From Calocera cornea HHB12733 (lineage: Eukaryota; Basidiomycota; Dacrymycetes; Dacrymycetales; Dacrymycetaceae), in NCBI GenBank assembly GCA_001632435.1, contig KV423987.1, positions 62,001 through 126,000 of the forward strand: a DNA stretch of 64,000 nt, in the 5' to 3' direction. Every line of letters starts with the position of its first letter. Position 1 is the stretch's first letter. The notes below the pieces were generated by a model. The model was not told where the DNA came from and did not search any database. It was given only the letters and a program-made list of their open reading frames with translations. Positions 43,908-54,905 of the stretch are shown here, one piece after another. Made by a program: the position numbers and the translations under genes.

Positions 43908-44046
43908 CGGGGGCGCCAACACGCGTCACCAAATGATGTACAACACGCGCGAATCAAGCCCATCCGGCAGGGCAATGTAGACAAGGGGATGCCGGAGGGC
44001 AAGGGAGACAAATTACCGGTCCCTGAGGGCAAAAGAGAAGATAACT
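43908..44046 (-). repeat. Right arm of a long inverted repeat
   Basis: Reverse complement of 43516-43655, with an intervening AT-rich spacer of about 250 bp. The fold-back layout suggests a non-autonomous element or an inverted duplication. Confidence 0.8.
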
Positions 44047-44681
44047 CATTACATTGCCGGAGCGAAGCTCAAGGGAACGATTTGAGAGGAAGTCATGTAC
44101 TGAAGAGGCTTGCAATCAAGGTTCGAGATGGCAGACCCATGCGCATGCAACATCCCAGGCACTGAACTACCCAACAGGTGTCATGCCTGTTGCATGAGTC
44201 GAGGGCCTTGCTGTTTTCAGAACGTGATAATAAATGGCAGATTCATTGACAGATAAGAGCCGGGGGAGAGATGCAGCGCGACCGCCCTCTGACTCTGACG
44301 GACAACTGGAACAACAGAAATTTCCTTCCCCTTGAGGTTGAACAATGCCATTGGTTCACTCGGTCATGTGCAGAGGGGAGCACAATGCCCTCCTGAGAAT
44401 TTATCGCCAGGAATGCAGGGATAAAGCAGGTGGCCAGCAGTCACACCAGGCTCTCCTCTGACGGAACCGAAGCAGAATCAGTGCCTGCTGCCAATGAAGA
44501 TGCAATGACACCAGTTTGTCAGTCCACTGGGGGAGATCCAAGTGTGTTGCAAGGTATTGCCAACTACACTCTGAGGAAAGCAAGGCAGAGGGGGAAGGGC
44601 ACAGCTCAGCCGCCCTCTTTGCTGATGATGAGTCTGACACACGGCATCCGTGACCCTCCTTGTTAGAGGCTGGCTGTCATT

Positions 44682-44725
44682 GTTGGACTCCTCCCATCAG
44701 ATAGTTGGACTCCTCCCATCAGATA
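44682..44725. repeat. 22-nt tandem duplication
   Basis: Two adjacent, identical 22-nt copies beginning GTTGGACTCCTCCC. Confidence 0.9.
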
Positions 44726-46313
44726 AAGAGGGGAGCATGCGCAGCATCCACAGGGCCTATGTTGCCAGTGTCTGGACAGAAGGCAGCTAAAGAATGTGTC
44801 AGAGTCTTCCAAACACAATGCATTATCCAGAACTGAGAGGACCTAGTGCGACTACAGGCCCTTGCCATAGATAGTCAGAAGCAAGCGCAATACTGTAAAC
44901 ATCATTGCAGGTGAAGCCAGCTCCACCACCCTCATTGAGTACATGTGGTGTACGCTGACAACAGCGCTCCTGGTATTGAGGGTAACCATTGTCATTGACT
45001 CCGCTGCAGGACAATGAGGGGGGCAAGGGTGTCCTCAGAGAGCCATTGTTGTTGCCAGAGTAAGCCTGGGTGGCAGGCAGTGCGCTCACGAACCAGACCC
45101 TCCACAACGCTTTGTACCCCTCGGTAGATCATGCTTGTGCGTACAATGGCGCAACATGCCCACAGGACACAGCGGTGGTGGAGGGTCCGGTGCGATGCAG
45201 CTACCCTGACACAGAAAAGTGAACTGGAGGAACTGAAGGTGGTGACAAGAAGCGTTGCCACTCCATCCACCCTCTCCTACTCACAAGTTACTACCAAACA
45301 ATGGGCTGGAACCCTTCAGAAGGGGCAACACCACTGTCCAGAGGATTACGAGGTCGAGAGGGGAGATAGAGGCCCACAGAGACCATCAGGAGGAGCCAGA
45401 GCTTGCCGGTTGGGAGGTACTAGAAGTCGAGGGCATCCGGGAGGGATACTCCTCTGCCGGGTGGTCCAATGCGACGCACGCTGGACAACACCAGCGTAGA
45501 GCGGGCAGGTGTTTCAAGATACGAAGCGGCGACCACCTGCAACGGGTGGACGGCACCCAGATTGCAGGGATGTAGGAGCCGCCAGACGATCGTCCGACCC
45601 ATACCTCCTGGGACTAGTCGGCTTTGGATAGTGCCAAGCTGGTGTACAGGAGCCCAGAGGGCATCACCGACCAAGCTCACACGATGTCCGATGCCACACG
45701 AGGGAGGGAGACGGACGACCGCAGTCCGGGCAGTGCGCGTTACATCACCAGCAGAACCGTCTGCGGCCTTCAACCCAAGAGAGGGGAAGGTGGTGGGACG
45801 AAAAGAAAGAACGCTAGAGACTGTCCGTCTGCTTCCGCCTCAAATACCTTTTTCGCCGCACGTGCCCTGTGCGTCAGCCTGCTGACGCGGCACCCTCAGG
45901 GTCCGTGCGCAGCCCGGCCAATGTGCCAAGGCGGTGCACCGATCTATAATTACATTGTCGCGCCGACCGGCGAGGTGTTCGGTGGTGGTGGGCGGGTGGT
46001 CGGACGAGTTGGGAATTGTGCTGGAAGAAAGGGCTGGGTATGCACCGGTTTGCTGGGGGAAGACATTCACCCCCCGACTGCCTGATACGGAAGGCAGATG
46101 CCCAATCACACTGCGCACGTCCCGCTCTGCTGCGCGAGGCAATGAGGCAATGATGCGCCCCCAGCCTGCTGGGACACCGGCACCACCGGGTGGGTATACA
46201 TATGCCCCACCAATCGAGCTGCCCTGCTGGCCACCGCGAGGTCTCATATACCTCCCTGTGCCGCTCGCTGGCCGCTCTGCTAGCTGAGACCCAGAGCCAC
46301 ACCGGCATCGACC

Positions 46314-47097
46314 ATGTTCACCTCCAGCTCGACAGAGACCTTCAACATCGCCCGCTCGCGCGCGCGCTCCCAGCTGCGCGCCCGCAAGGAGAGCATGCGC
46401 AGCGGCGTCGCGCCGAGCTCGCGGGCCAAGGGCAAGCAGCGGCAGCAGCGCGGGGAGGACATCCCGCTGGACCTTCTCGCAAGCTGTGTGCCGTATCCAC
46501 TCCATCCTTGTGCAGCGCTGACGCCACGCAGACCCGCACTCCGACCGCCTACCGCTGGACGACCTCCCCAGTGTCGTCGTCGCCGAGACGTTCTCGACGC
46601 CCATGCTCTCCGGAGGCGGCCGCTGCTGGTCCTACGCGGGCAGGCTGGCGATTCGGCTGTGGAGGGACGAGGAGGAGTTCCGGCCTCGGATCCATGCCAG
46701 GCTGTTGGGCAGGAGGGGCAGGACGGTGTTTGACGCCCTGCTTACGCACCCGGTGGTGTACTCGGAGGAGCCGGTCGGGTGCAGTCTGTGGTTAGAAGAG
46801 CCGGAGGAGGAGCTGAGGGGATGGTGCTTCCGGGTACGTGTCGTGCTCCTCTTCATGTGCCTTTCTGGCATTGCTAATCTCAGGAACTCGCAGTTCGACG
46901 ACCCCCTCACCGCCAGGCAATTCGCGACCCTCGCCGCAGTGTTGACCGAGGACGACCCCGTGATCCGGCGCAACGTGCGCAGGATCGAGCAGGGCGACTG
47001 GATCTACACGGGCGGCGGGAGCGACGACGACGGGGATGGGGTGGCTGAGGGGAGCTGGATGAGTCGGAGGATGAGTTGGTTGTCGACCAGGTCGTGA
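46314..47097 (+). CDS. Hypothetical protein
   Basis: Exons 46314-46485, 46532-46833 and 46894-47097 give 225 aa with closed phases. The N-terminus is Ser/Arg-rich and basic (RSRARSQLRARKESM). The folded-looking part reads VVVAETFSTPMLSGGG, RCWSYAGRLAIRLWRDEEEF, VYSEEPVGCSLWLEEPEEEL and FDDPLTARQFATLAAVLTED. An Asp/Gly-rich acidic stretch follows near the C-terminus. The family is not recognised. The 60-nt second intron uses the GCAG acceptor just before TTCGAC; the nearer CTCAG acceptor would give the wrong frame. Confidence 0.6.
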
Positions 47098-47487
47098 TTT
47101 TCTTGAAGATTGAGTTTCCTTGGAGCTTGCACCGTCGGTGTAGGCCGAGTTTTTGACGAACATTACGAACTAAGTTGTTGTGGAGGGGAAGTGGTCTAAT
47201 TCGATGTCCAATGCAATGTCGTTTGTGCTTATTGATTGTTGAACGGTTGTCACTTCCAATTTGTTGCTCCGTCACTTAGAACCGCAAAGCGCTGTCTCAG
47301 AACGGTTTGGTATCGGGCTCACTGAAGCCGCCAACTGGCAAGAGAGTGATTTTGTGAACAGCTACGATGATACCATTGCAAATTTGGAGGGGTGCACAAG
47401 AGAAAACAGGAGCACTCTGCGACTATCGGATCAGATCACGTGTGCTACCTGGTACTGAGATTCCGAGTGCGTTTGGGTGGATGGCGC
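47098..47487. other. Convergent intergenic region
   Basis: 3' flanks of the hypothetical gene and the cellulase. No further feature. Confidence 0.4.
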
Positions 47488-49179
47488 CTATTTCCAGGCG
47501 GGAACGAGCGCCCCAGCGACGAGCGTAGTATCGGTCCAGACGCCGGAGGTGTTGGTGGGCACCATGGAGAGGACGTACGAGGGGTCGAAGGAGCCGGCAG
47601 CCCAGCCAGTCCAGCCCAGATATACGTCCGAGTTGGTGTTCAGGTACGCGAGCTGGGTCGCGATGTACGAGATGCAGCCAGCATCGTTTCCTCCGCCGAA
47701 CTCGGAGTTGATCGCCTGGCGGCCGTTGGAGCGGAGCCAGTCCGCGAGGGGTCCGAACGCGGTGGAGATGTTGTCAGTTACGCAAGTGGCGGAAGTGCCG
47801 GAGTTGTCGGAGTCCGAGTACTTGTGCACGTCGAAGATCAGGTTGGTCTTGGTGCCGTCCGGGTTCTTGACGTTCAGGAGGGCAGCGCCGGAGCCGTCGG
47901 ACCAGATGGTGGCGGCAGAGGTGTAGTCGTTACCGGGCAGCAGGATGTACTGCGTGGTGGCACCGGCATTGCGGATGGCAGTGACGGACGCCTGGACGGT
48001 GTTGGCCCAGGTGGTGACGTTAGGGAGATCGTGAGGCTCGTTCATACTGTTACAAGTTAGACATGGAGCGGGACGGGTGTGGTGGGGTGACGTACATGCC
48101 GAAGATGACGTTGGTCGTGGACTTGTAGTAGGTTGCTAGGGAAGTCCAGAGAGCAGCGAGGTCAGAGTCAGGGGGGCCACCTTGGCCAATGATCTCGCCG
48201 TTCCAGCGAGCGTAGCTACAAGGAGATTCAGCGTCATTTCAAGCCCAAATGGCCAGAGCTCAACTTGTGGATATCGATGATGCAGTGAGCACCGAGACCA
48301 AGGCAGTCCTGGACGAGGGTATCGTACTTGGCGAAGTTGGTCTGGTTGAGGGTCTATTGCCAAATTGTGTGCATGTATAAGGTATGCAAAAGGAAAGTTA
48401 TAGAGTGCTTACACCTCCAAGGACGTTATTGGTCAGGAACTGCCAGCCAACGGGCAGGCGGAACATGTTGAAGGTGTCATCTAATATGCGTATGATTCGA
48501 TGCCCCTTTGGCATTGGTTCAAGTGGACTTGCCCTTGACGAAATGGGTCATCTGGCCGTAGCCATCGGGGCCGTAGTACTGGGTGAGAGGCGGGTACGCG
48601 CCAGCAGCAGTGCAGTCGCCCTGTCGACTCGATCGTTAGCTCCATTTTTGCTAGTGTTCAGGGTACGCACCGAAGTATCACAACCGAAGTCGAAGCCGGA
48701 GATGTTGATACCGGCGAACTTAACCTTGCCGGAGCCAGCCGCAGGGGTGGTCGTCGACGCGTAGCCAGATGCAGTGCTGGTAGCAGTTCCAGTGCCTTTA
48801 GTTGAAGAACTAGAGTGAGCAGAGCTCGTGGTAGAATGCGTGCTCGTAGTCCCACCAGCAGCTCCAGACGGCAAGCATTGCCTGGAAGTCGATTAGTGCC
48901 AGCTGGATACATGTGCTCAATTGCACTTACGAATAGTACGCGTTAGAGTACGTGCAGGTATAGCCCGACACGCAGGTCGTGGCGCCGCTAGTCCGCGTCA
49001 ATATGAGATAATATGATGCACATATTCGCTCACGTGAAGCCGCTGTCGAACCGTCAGTATAATCCCAACAAGCACATCGAGAGTACTTACGTGCCACCAC
49101 ACTGTGCGTAAGCAGCAGCTTGCGCGTAAGCGCCGGAGCAGAGCGACAGAAGAGCGGCGGCGGAGAAGAAGTACTTCAT
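47488..49179 (-). CDS. Secreted GH5 (subfamily 5-like) endoglucanase with N-terminal CBM1
   Basis: Multi-exon gene from ATG 49179. A signal peptide (MKYFFSAAALLSLCSGAYAQ) leads into a CBM1 cellulose-binding module assembled from three exons: YAQCGG, then T-GFT, then GATTCVSGYTC up to SQCLPSG, with the usual Cys and aromatic positions. A Ser/Thr/Gly linker follows, then the GH5 barrel: FAGINISGFDFGCDT, FNMFRLPVGWQFL, CLGLGAHCIIDIHNYARWNG, the acid/base Glu in IMNEPHDLP, DVHKYSDSDNSGT, and the nucleophile Glu in INSEFGGGNDAGC. It hydrolyses internal beta-1,4-glucosidic bonds of cellulose outside the cell. The CBM1 contains a 9-nt microexon (49042-49034). The upstream region holds a TATA box and CreA-type sites. 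Confidence 0.92.
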
Positions 49180-49247
49180 GGTGATGATCACTTAAGACTT
49201 GCAAGTCCGATTTGACCTGCCATTCTAACCACATTGTCTAGCTGGGT

Positions 49248-49253
49248 TTTATA
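49248..49253 (-). promoter_or_regulatory. TATA box of the cellulase gene
   Basis: TATAAA on the minus strand, about 70 bp upstream of ATG 49179, a plausible distance for a strongly regulated fungal gene. Confidence 0.6.
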
Positions 49254-49370
49254 CCTTGTCAATAACCGCAAGGCCGACATATACAGTCGTCGACAAGTAG
49301 AAGTTGGACCAAACAGGCAGGACGGTATATCCGTAAACGTGGGTACCGCACGGCAGGATGTCGGGAAAAT

Positions 49371-49447
49371 CCCCAGCTGGGACGGGCACAATGAGATATC
49401 ACCGCCGGCAGAAGGTGGCCGCCCAGCATTCAAGACCTGTTCCCCAG
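49371..49447 (-). promoter_or_regulatory. Two CreA/Cre1-type carbon catabolite repression sites
   Basis: CTGGGG (fits SYGGRG) on the minus strand at 49376-49371 and again at 49447-49442, about 190-270 bp upstream of the cellulase start. Paired sites are expected for glucose-repressed cellulase genes. The motif is short, so chance occurrence is possible. Confidence 0.4.
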
Positions 49448-52419
49448 GTCAGTTGGGCTGACGGCTCATACACATGACGCACCTATGAATAGCCAGGCGC
49501 TTGATCATACCCCGCGTATTCACGTGGAACATGGTCCCGACTTGCTGGCACGTACCGAGCTGTCGAGACAGGGGCGGATGAGCACGGAAAAACGGCCTGT
49601 TCAAGAAGAACAGGAGAGCCGCGGCCATCATGAAGTCATTGGACCCTGATCCAGGAGAAGAAACGTGCTTGCCGCCTTTCCAATTGCTCGGAACAGGCAA
49701 ACACGGGCTCCAAAGCAAGTGAACAGAGCACGTGTACAAGGTACGCGAGAGGAAGACAGCCTGGCTGAGCATCAAAGAAGTATTACTGAGGAGGAAGAGT
49801 GCGTACGTACAGCTCCCGTCCTTCCACACTGCCCGATGTCCGAGGATAACGCAGAGTGATCGGCCATTGCCATTCATCAGGGGGCAATAGCCGGCGATCG
49901 GAGGACCTCGCGGTCCAATGACCACCTTTGTTGCCTCTCTTTGTCACCAGTTTTCTTTTCCATTGGTTTTCCAGAGCAGGAAATGGCAAGAGCCAGCCGA
50001 TCGTGATTGAATCTGCAAGCGCCGAATGCCAAGTGAATGGGACGATATGTTCTTAACATTCATCCAGAACGTGCTGCCAGTGCACGAGAAGTTAAGAAAG
50101 GTCTAAAGGAGTGGGTGTGGAGAGCACATACCCTAGAAGCTAGTTCTGTCGCGCTTTACCACAGCGCTCCTTGCTCCCTGAACCCCACCCATATCGAGAT
50201 CGCAGAGACTCAGGGCGGCCGGAGGAGGCGCATACTTCGGGATCTTGCTCAAAGCGGCAAGCCCTGGGTTCCTCAGGTCCACACTTCCTAAGCGAAAAAA
50301 TCACGGCGGGGTCATCAAATTACCGGCGGCTGGGAAAGTTCGTCCATATTCTGCCCTGGAAAAACATGTCGTCTGACCTGGAAGGCCGAGGCGTTCGTCG
50401 TTCGTCATAACAATGGTGCGAGGCACGGCGAGCGGGCGACCACGAGGGCATCTCGCGCGCCCGGATTTGAGGCGGGCGTCCCAGGGCCACGGGGCCGACA
50501 ATGGCCGAACTGGGGGCGTGGAAAGGTGCATTGTGATTGAGACCAGATAGTGGGACGAAGGGTTGCGGAGGTTCCCCACCGCGTGCTGCCTGGTTTTGCC
50601 GAGCTTATCCCACAGAAGGGCAAGAATGGCGGTAGCGCTGTCCAGAATTGCGGTGGTTCCAATACTGGTGCGCAGCAGGCCTACTTCGCCTTTAGCCACG
50701 AATCACAGCGACTGCGGACGCCTCCTGAAGACATCGTGCTACAGGCTGCCGCCGCGTACCACTCAGTGAAGGGACCTTGCCAGGGAAGTCGCTGGGACTG
50801 CTCGGACGTCAGATAGCCTGCACTAGGCATACAGGGTTCATCAAACGCGGTGGACGTACGAAGTGGGCAGAGAGATTCTTCAATTCGTATTCCACCGATG
50901 TTGTCCCAGGAACGCTCGGGCTCAGCCGTGGTGGGAAGGTGCTGAAAGAAGGCATGGCGCCGTCGTGGGCTGTATGTATCCTGCGGACAGAATCGGATAC
51001 TGGTCAGAGGAGCGGTAGAACTTGGGAGTCGGATCTTGGGCTGCCCGCATTCCCGAGACTTGGGCGTTGGTAGGAGGTTGGGAGAACGGGGAATGAAGTG
51101 CGCAGCCCCTCAAGGTGCAGGTGATCTGGAGCTGGCCGTAGAGCACGGTCAGGCTTGCCTCGCCAACGGCAAGCAGCCACCAACACAGCGGGACTCACGT
51201 GCGGGTCCTGAGGGCAGGACACCGACAACTTTCAATTCGCTCGGATTCTAGACCATCGTCCACATTCCGGCGAGGTTGTTCCGCCCCACCACGCTGCCGC
51301 CCCGGAAAACTCGATCCAGCAGCTGTCGACAATTCATTAGACCTCCTTCAATCGGGGTATCGATCAAGCCTGATCTGCAGGCGCTTACCGAGTTAGGTTG
51401 CCCGGTCATTTCGCAACACGCTGCCAAGCGGAGCTGGATGGCGCCCGCGCTCGTTCGCTCATTCGCTGTATTGGTGGGTAAAGCGGGCAACATCTTTGGT
51501 TTGCGCGAAGTTGCCCCGCAGGCGGCAGTTCCTCTCCTGGAAGGAGCAACCCCCGCTTGGGGAGTCAGTTTCGCCGTTCAGGGAGACAGACGTGGTACTG
51601 GGTTTGTCCTGCTTGGTGTCCTGGCCGTTCACTCCGGAGGACGATGTAGAGCTGGACAGCGGGAGCGGCGAAAAGGCGCATCTATTCCATATATGCGTCT
51701 GTCAGCGGGAAAGTGTGTACATGCGGCTGTTGCCCCATGAAGCGAGGGGTGGTCCGACTTGCGCTCTGCTTCAGATGCGCGGATCGAGGTCGTTACCCTA
51801 GCGGCATAGAAACCGTGAGCCGGCTGACGCCGTGGGCGAAGCAGTCAACATATCGTCTAGGAGAATCACAGCTATGAAGAACGCGTGTCGGCATTACAGT
51901 ACAATGGATGTCGGTGGTCGCGGAGGAACGGCGCACGCGCAAACACGCGACGCGCCGTTGCACGCGACCTGCTTAGTCAGCCTTACAACTCGCGCGACGA
52001 GCGGAGGCTTTTGCCGCTGTCCCTCCGAGTCGATGTGGCCGCCCATCACACCGCGCACACAGTCCAGTCACTGGCGACCACCTCGCAGCGCAATACCTCC
52101 CACCCAGACCATCTCTCGCTCTCTTAGAAAGGCAACTGCGTTGTCTCACTGAGTAGCAAGAGTGTGCGGGATAGGGGCAGAAGCGCACGCTTGGAGCGTT
52201 TGATCGCCCGTCGATCGACAGCGCGAACCCGGTGACTCGCCTCGTGGTGGTCAAACAAAAGCACACGCCGCGCACGCAAACAATCACCGCACACCGTTTC
52301 TTCCTCACCCCGCCCCGCTCCACCCTCCCCCTCTTCCCCCCTTCTTCCGATACCACCACCATCTCCTTCCTTCTCTACAGGTCACCCTCCGACGAAGACA
52401 ATAATCGCCGACGACAACG
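49448..52419. other. 3-kb stretch without recognisable genes
   Basis: Short frames on both strands show no family motif and no consistent splice structure. Near 52300-52380 the sequence becomes pyrimidine-rich, the probable promoter/leader of the following gene. Confidence 0.4.
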
Positions 52420-54603
52420 ATGGTGCTCTTCTCCGCTCGCTCAGAGGTGCTCGACGCGCTCTCCCCGCCTCCCTCCCACTACCCAGCAACCACCCTCAAC
52501 CAACCCAACGCACAACAGCAGCGCCCCCTCGCGCCAACCCCCCGACGTAAGCGCCCCGCGCCCCAGGCCTCCCCACCCCCCATGGACGGCATCTCCGACT
52601 CGGAGACCCGCGCCGGTGCAGCCATGCGCCAGCGACGGGCCGAGTTTGATGTGCACGTCGGCCGCGCGTGGGCCCGTGCGCAGACGGACCGTGCGAGGGA
52701 ACCCTCTCCCAACAGGGAGGGCAGGAGGAAGCACAGGGTTGTCGTGGAGATCGAGACCGACTCGGAAGAGGAGCGCCGCGCTGCGTCCAGGCTTGCGGAC
52801 GAATACTTGCACTCTGATGGGGTGTACGATGCGGATCCGTATGGCGAGCGCGTGGACAACGAGGAGGAAGACGAAGACGAAGAAGAGGAGGTTGTACCCC
52901 TTCCCGACCAGACCGGCAACCGCCAGTTCCCGATCGAGCTCTCCCCCGAGCCAGACGACGCTGCACATTTGGAGCAGTACAAGCGCGCGAAGGAGTTTGA
53001 GCGTGAGGCCGAGCGGCGCAAAGCTGCGTTGCGAGCGAAGCGCGCGAAAGAAGAGGAGCGAGAGGAGGAGAAGGAGGATCTGCGCGCGAGGCGCACGCCC
53101 GGTCGGGCCGCCCGCGAACTGAAGGAGCAAGAGCAGCTCGTCGCCGAAGCCCTGCAGGCACTCAGCACCAAGTGGAGCGTCGCGGAGGAGACGATAAGAC
53201 AGCGCGCCGAGGAAGCCCAGGCCGGGCCGAGCACGACCAAAGGCCAAGCGTTCAACCGGCCCAGAGGGGCGAGGAAGGAGGAGCAGGAGGAGGGCTGGCA
53301 GTGGCGTGGGAACGAGTTTGCCCAAGCAACCGAGCGCATCCGTAGGCAGGCGGAGGCGGCGCGCGCTGCGGCTGAGGCTGAGCTGGGCGGAGAGCGCAGG
53401 CGCACCACCACCCCGCACGCGCGCGACGACAGCCCCGACGTCGAGATCGTCGAGCCTCTTCCGGACCTGGCAAAGCTGCAGCGGATCCGGGCGCAGTTTC
53501 AGGCTACGGAGCGGCAGGAGGCGAACAAGCGGAAGGCGGCCGAGGACCGCGCACGCAGGAAGAGGGAGGCTGACGAGGCGCGTTACCAAAAGGATGTGGA
53601 AGAGGGGCGCGCGAGGCTGGAGCAGTCGAGGAGGCAGCGAGAGCTCGAGGAGCGCGCGAGGAGGCAGCGGGAGGAGGCGGCGCGCCAGGTGAGGGAGGAG
53701 CGGGAGCGACGGCTCAGGGAGCAGAGGCGGGAGTTCGAGAAGCAGCTCGAGGAGGCGGCGAGGGAGTTAAGGAAGGCTGAGGAGGCGGAGAGGGCGGAGA
53801 GGGAGGGGAGGAGGCGCGCTGAGGAGCGCGTAAGGCGGGAGCAGGAGGAGAGGGAGCGCCTCAAGCACGAGCAGGAGACGAGGGAGCGGGAGGAGCGGGA
53901 GCGCCGTCGCCGCGAACAGGAACGGCACACCGACCGCATGCGCCGGGAACAGCAACGCCAGCAGCAGCAACAGCAGCAGCAGCAGCAGCGCCGAAAAGGC
54001 GCTCGCACCATGTTCGACGATGACGAGTTCGACCCCTTCGCTGGTTTTGCCCGCGGCTTTCCCGGATTCGGCAACTTCGGCGAAGGCTTCACCTTCGAGC
54101 AGTTCGCGGATCCCTTCGGAGGCACGTACACCCGTGCGGGATTCCACGCCACGCCCCCACCGGGCGCTGCCTCCGGCTCTGGCAGAGCGAACGGGAGCAC
54201 CCCGCTCCGCGCTACGAAGCCGAGGCCGAAGCTCAACTACAACCCGGCTCCGGAGGACGTCGCCGCCGCATGGACGGCGTACGAGCAGCGCTGGGCAGGC
54301 CTTGGCTCCCTCCCAGACAGCCCCGAATGGACCTTCTCTACCATCCCCTGGCCCGTCACCTACCCCATCTCCAATCCCCAGGCGCTCGAGCCGCTCACCG
54401 TGCGGAGGTTCCTGCTCGCGACGGTGCACAGCCAGGGCAAGAGCAAGAAGGAGCGCGTGAGGGCGGCGATGCTCCGGTGGCACCCGGACAAGTTCTGCCC
54501 CAAGTGGCTTGGTAAGGTGCGCGAGAGCGACAGAGACGCGGTCAAAGAAGGCGTGAACGCTGTCTCGAGAATCTTGGGCGATCTGCAGGCGGAGTGCGCG
54601 TGA
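52420..54603 (+). CDS. IkB-like (NFKBIL1-type C-terminus) coiled-coil protein
   Basis: A single exon of 727 aa. The N-terminus is disordered with acidic runs (EEEDEDEEEEVVPLP). Residues about 180-525 form a very long Arg/Glu-rich helix (RRQRELEERARRQREEAARQ and similar) ending in a poly-Gln run. The C-terminal about 130 residues match the end domain of NFKBIL1/IkB-like proteins: a Trp-containing segment (AAWTAYEQRWAGL), TIPWPV, VRAAMLRWHPDKF and a terminal helix with VKEGVNAVSRIL. RWHPDKF is also J-domain-like, but no HPD-centred J fold is seen. Animal IkBL is nuclear and linked to mRNA processing; fungal members are uncharacterised. A Gly/Phe patch (FDPFAGFARGFPGFGNFGEG) precedes the end domain. 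Confidence 0.75.
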   Translation: MVLFSARSEVLDALSPPPSHYPATTLNQPNAQQQRPLAPTPRRKRPAPQASPPPMDGISDSETRAGAAMRQRRAEFDVHVGRAWARAQTDRAREPSPNREGRRKHRVVVEIETDSEEERRAASRLADEYLHSDGVYDADPYGERVDNEEEDEDEEEEVVPLPDQTGNRQFPIELSPEPDDAAHLEQYKRAKEFEREAERRKAALRAKRAKEEEREEEKEDLRARRTPGRAARELKEQEQLVAEALQALSTKWSVAEETIRQRAEEAQAGPSTTKGQAFNRPRGARKEEQEEGWQWRGNEFAQATERIRRQAEAARAAAEAELGGERRRTTTPHARDDSPDVEIVEPLPDLAKLQRIRAQFQATERQEANKRKAAEDRARRKREADEARYQKDVEEGRARLEQSRRQRELEERARRQREEAARQVREERERRLREQRREFEKQLEEAARELRKAEEAERAEREGRRRAEERVRREQEERERLKHEQETREREERERRRREQERHTDRMRREQQRQQQQQQQQQQRRKGARTMFDDDEFDPFAGFARGFPGFGNFGEGFTFEQFADPFGGTYTRAGFHATPPPGAASGSGRANGSTPLRATKPRPKLNYNPAPEDVAAAWTAYEQRWAGLGSLPDSPEWTFSTIPWPVTYPISNPQALEPLTVRRFLLATVHSQGKSKKERVRAAMLRWHPDKFCPKWLGKVRESDRDAVKEGVNAVSRILGDLQAECA

Positions 54604-54905
54604 ACCGAAGCCTGCAGAATTTGAAATTGCGTGTCTCTTTTTTCAGTTTACAAATTGTCATGCGACTCTCTGCATTGTTCCTTTACTTCTTCCCGTCTCA
54701 TCAATAGTCAATACGTAGATCCCCGCAACTATCATCGAATAGCCCGCAATGCATTGTACTGTACATTCAACAGCTGTGATCCATTTCAAGAGAAATTCAA
54801 ACGCGTTTCCATTGCGGTATTGTTACAGATGCAAGATTCCGAATCCTACAGGTATGCACAACTACATTATGTTCCGTCTCCCCCTCCTTATCGTCCACTC
54901 CGTGC
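54604..54905. other. Convergent intergenic region
   Basis: 3' flanks of the IkB-like gene and MCT copy 2. AT-rich, no gene. Confidence 0.4.

Larger units (their letters stand above)
42276..46313. other. 4-kb gene-poor region, possible transposon debris
   Basis: No gene is supported. Short open frames (for example plus 45469-45885) show no domain. The region contains the large inverted repeat at 43516-44046 and a 22-nt tandem duplication at 44682-44725. Its uneven composition, with AT-rich 43650-43850 inside GC-richer DNA, suggests degraded mobile-element sequence. A TGTCATGCC string at 44178 resembles the start of some fungal LTRs but has no matching partner that I could find. Confidence 0.4.

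Noticed and set aside
45469..45885. 139-codon plus-strand frame
   Set aside because: No domain, Arg/Pro-rich, in a stretch that looks like repeat debris.
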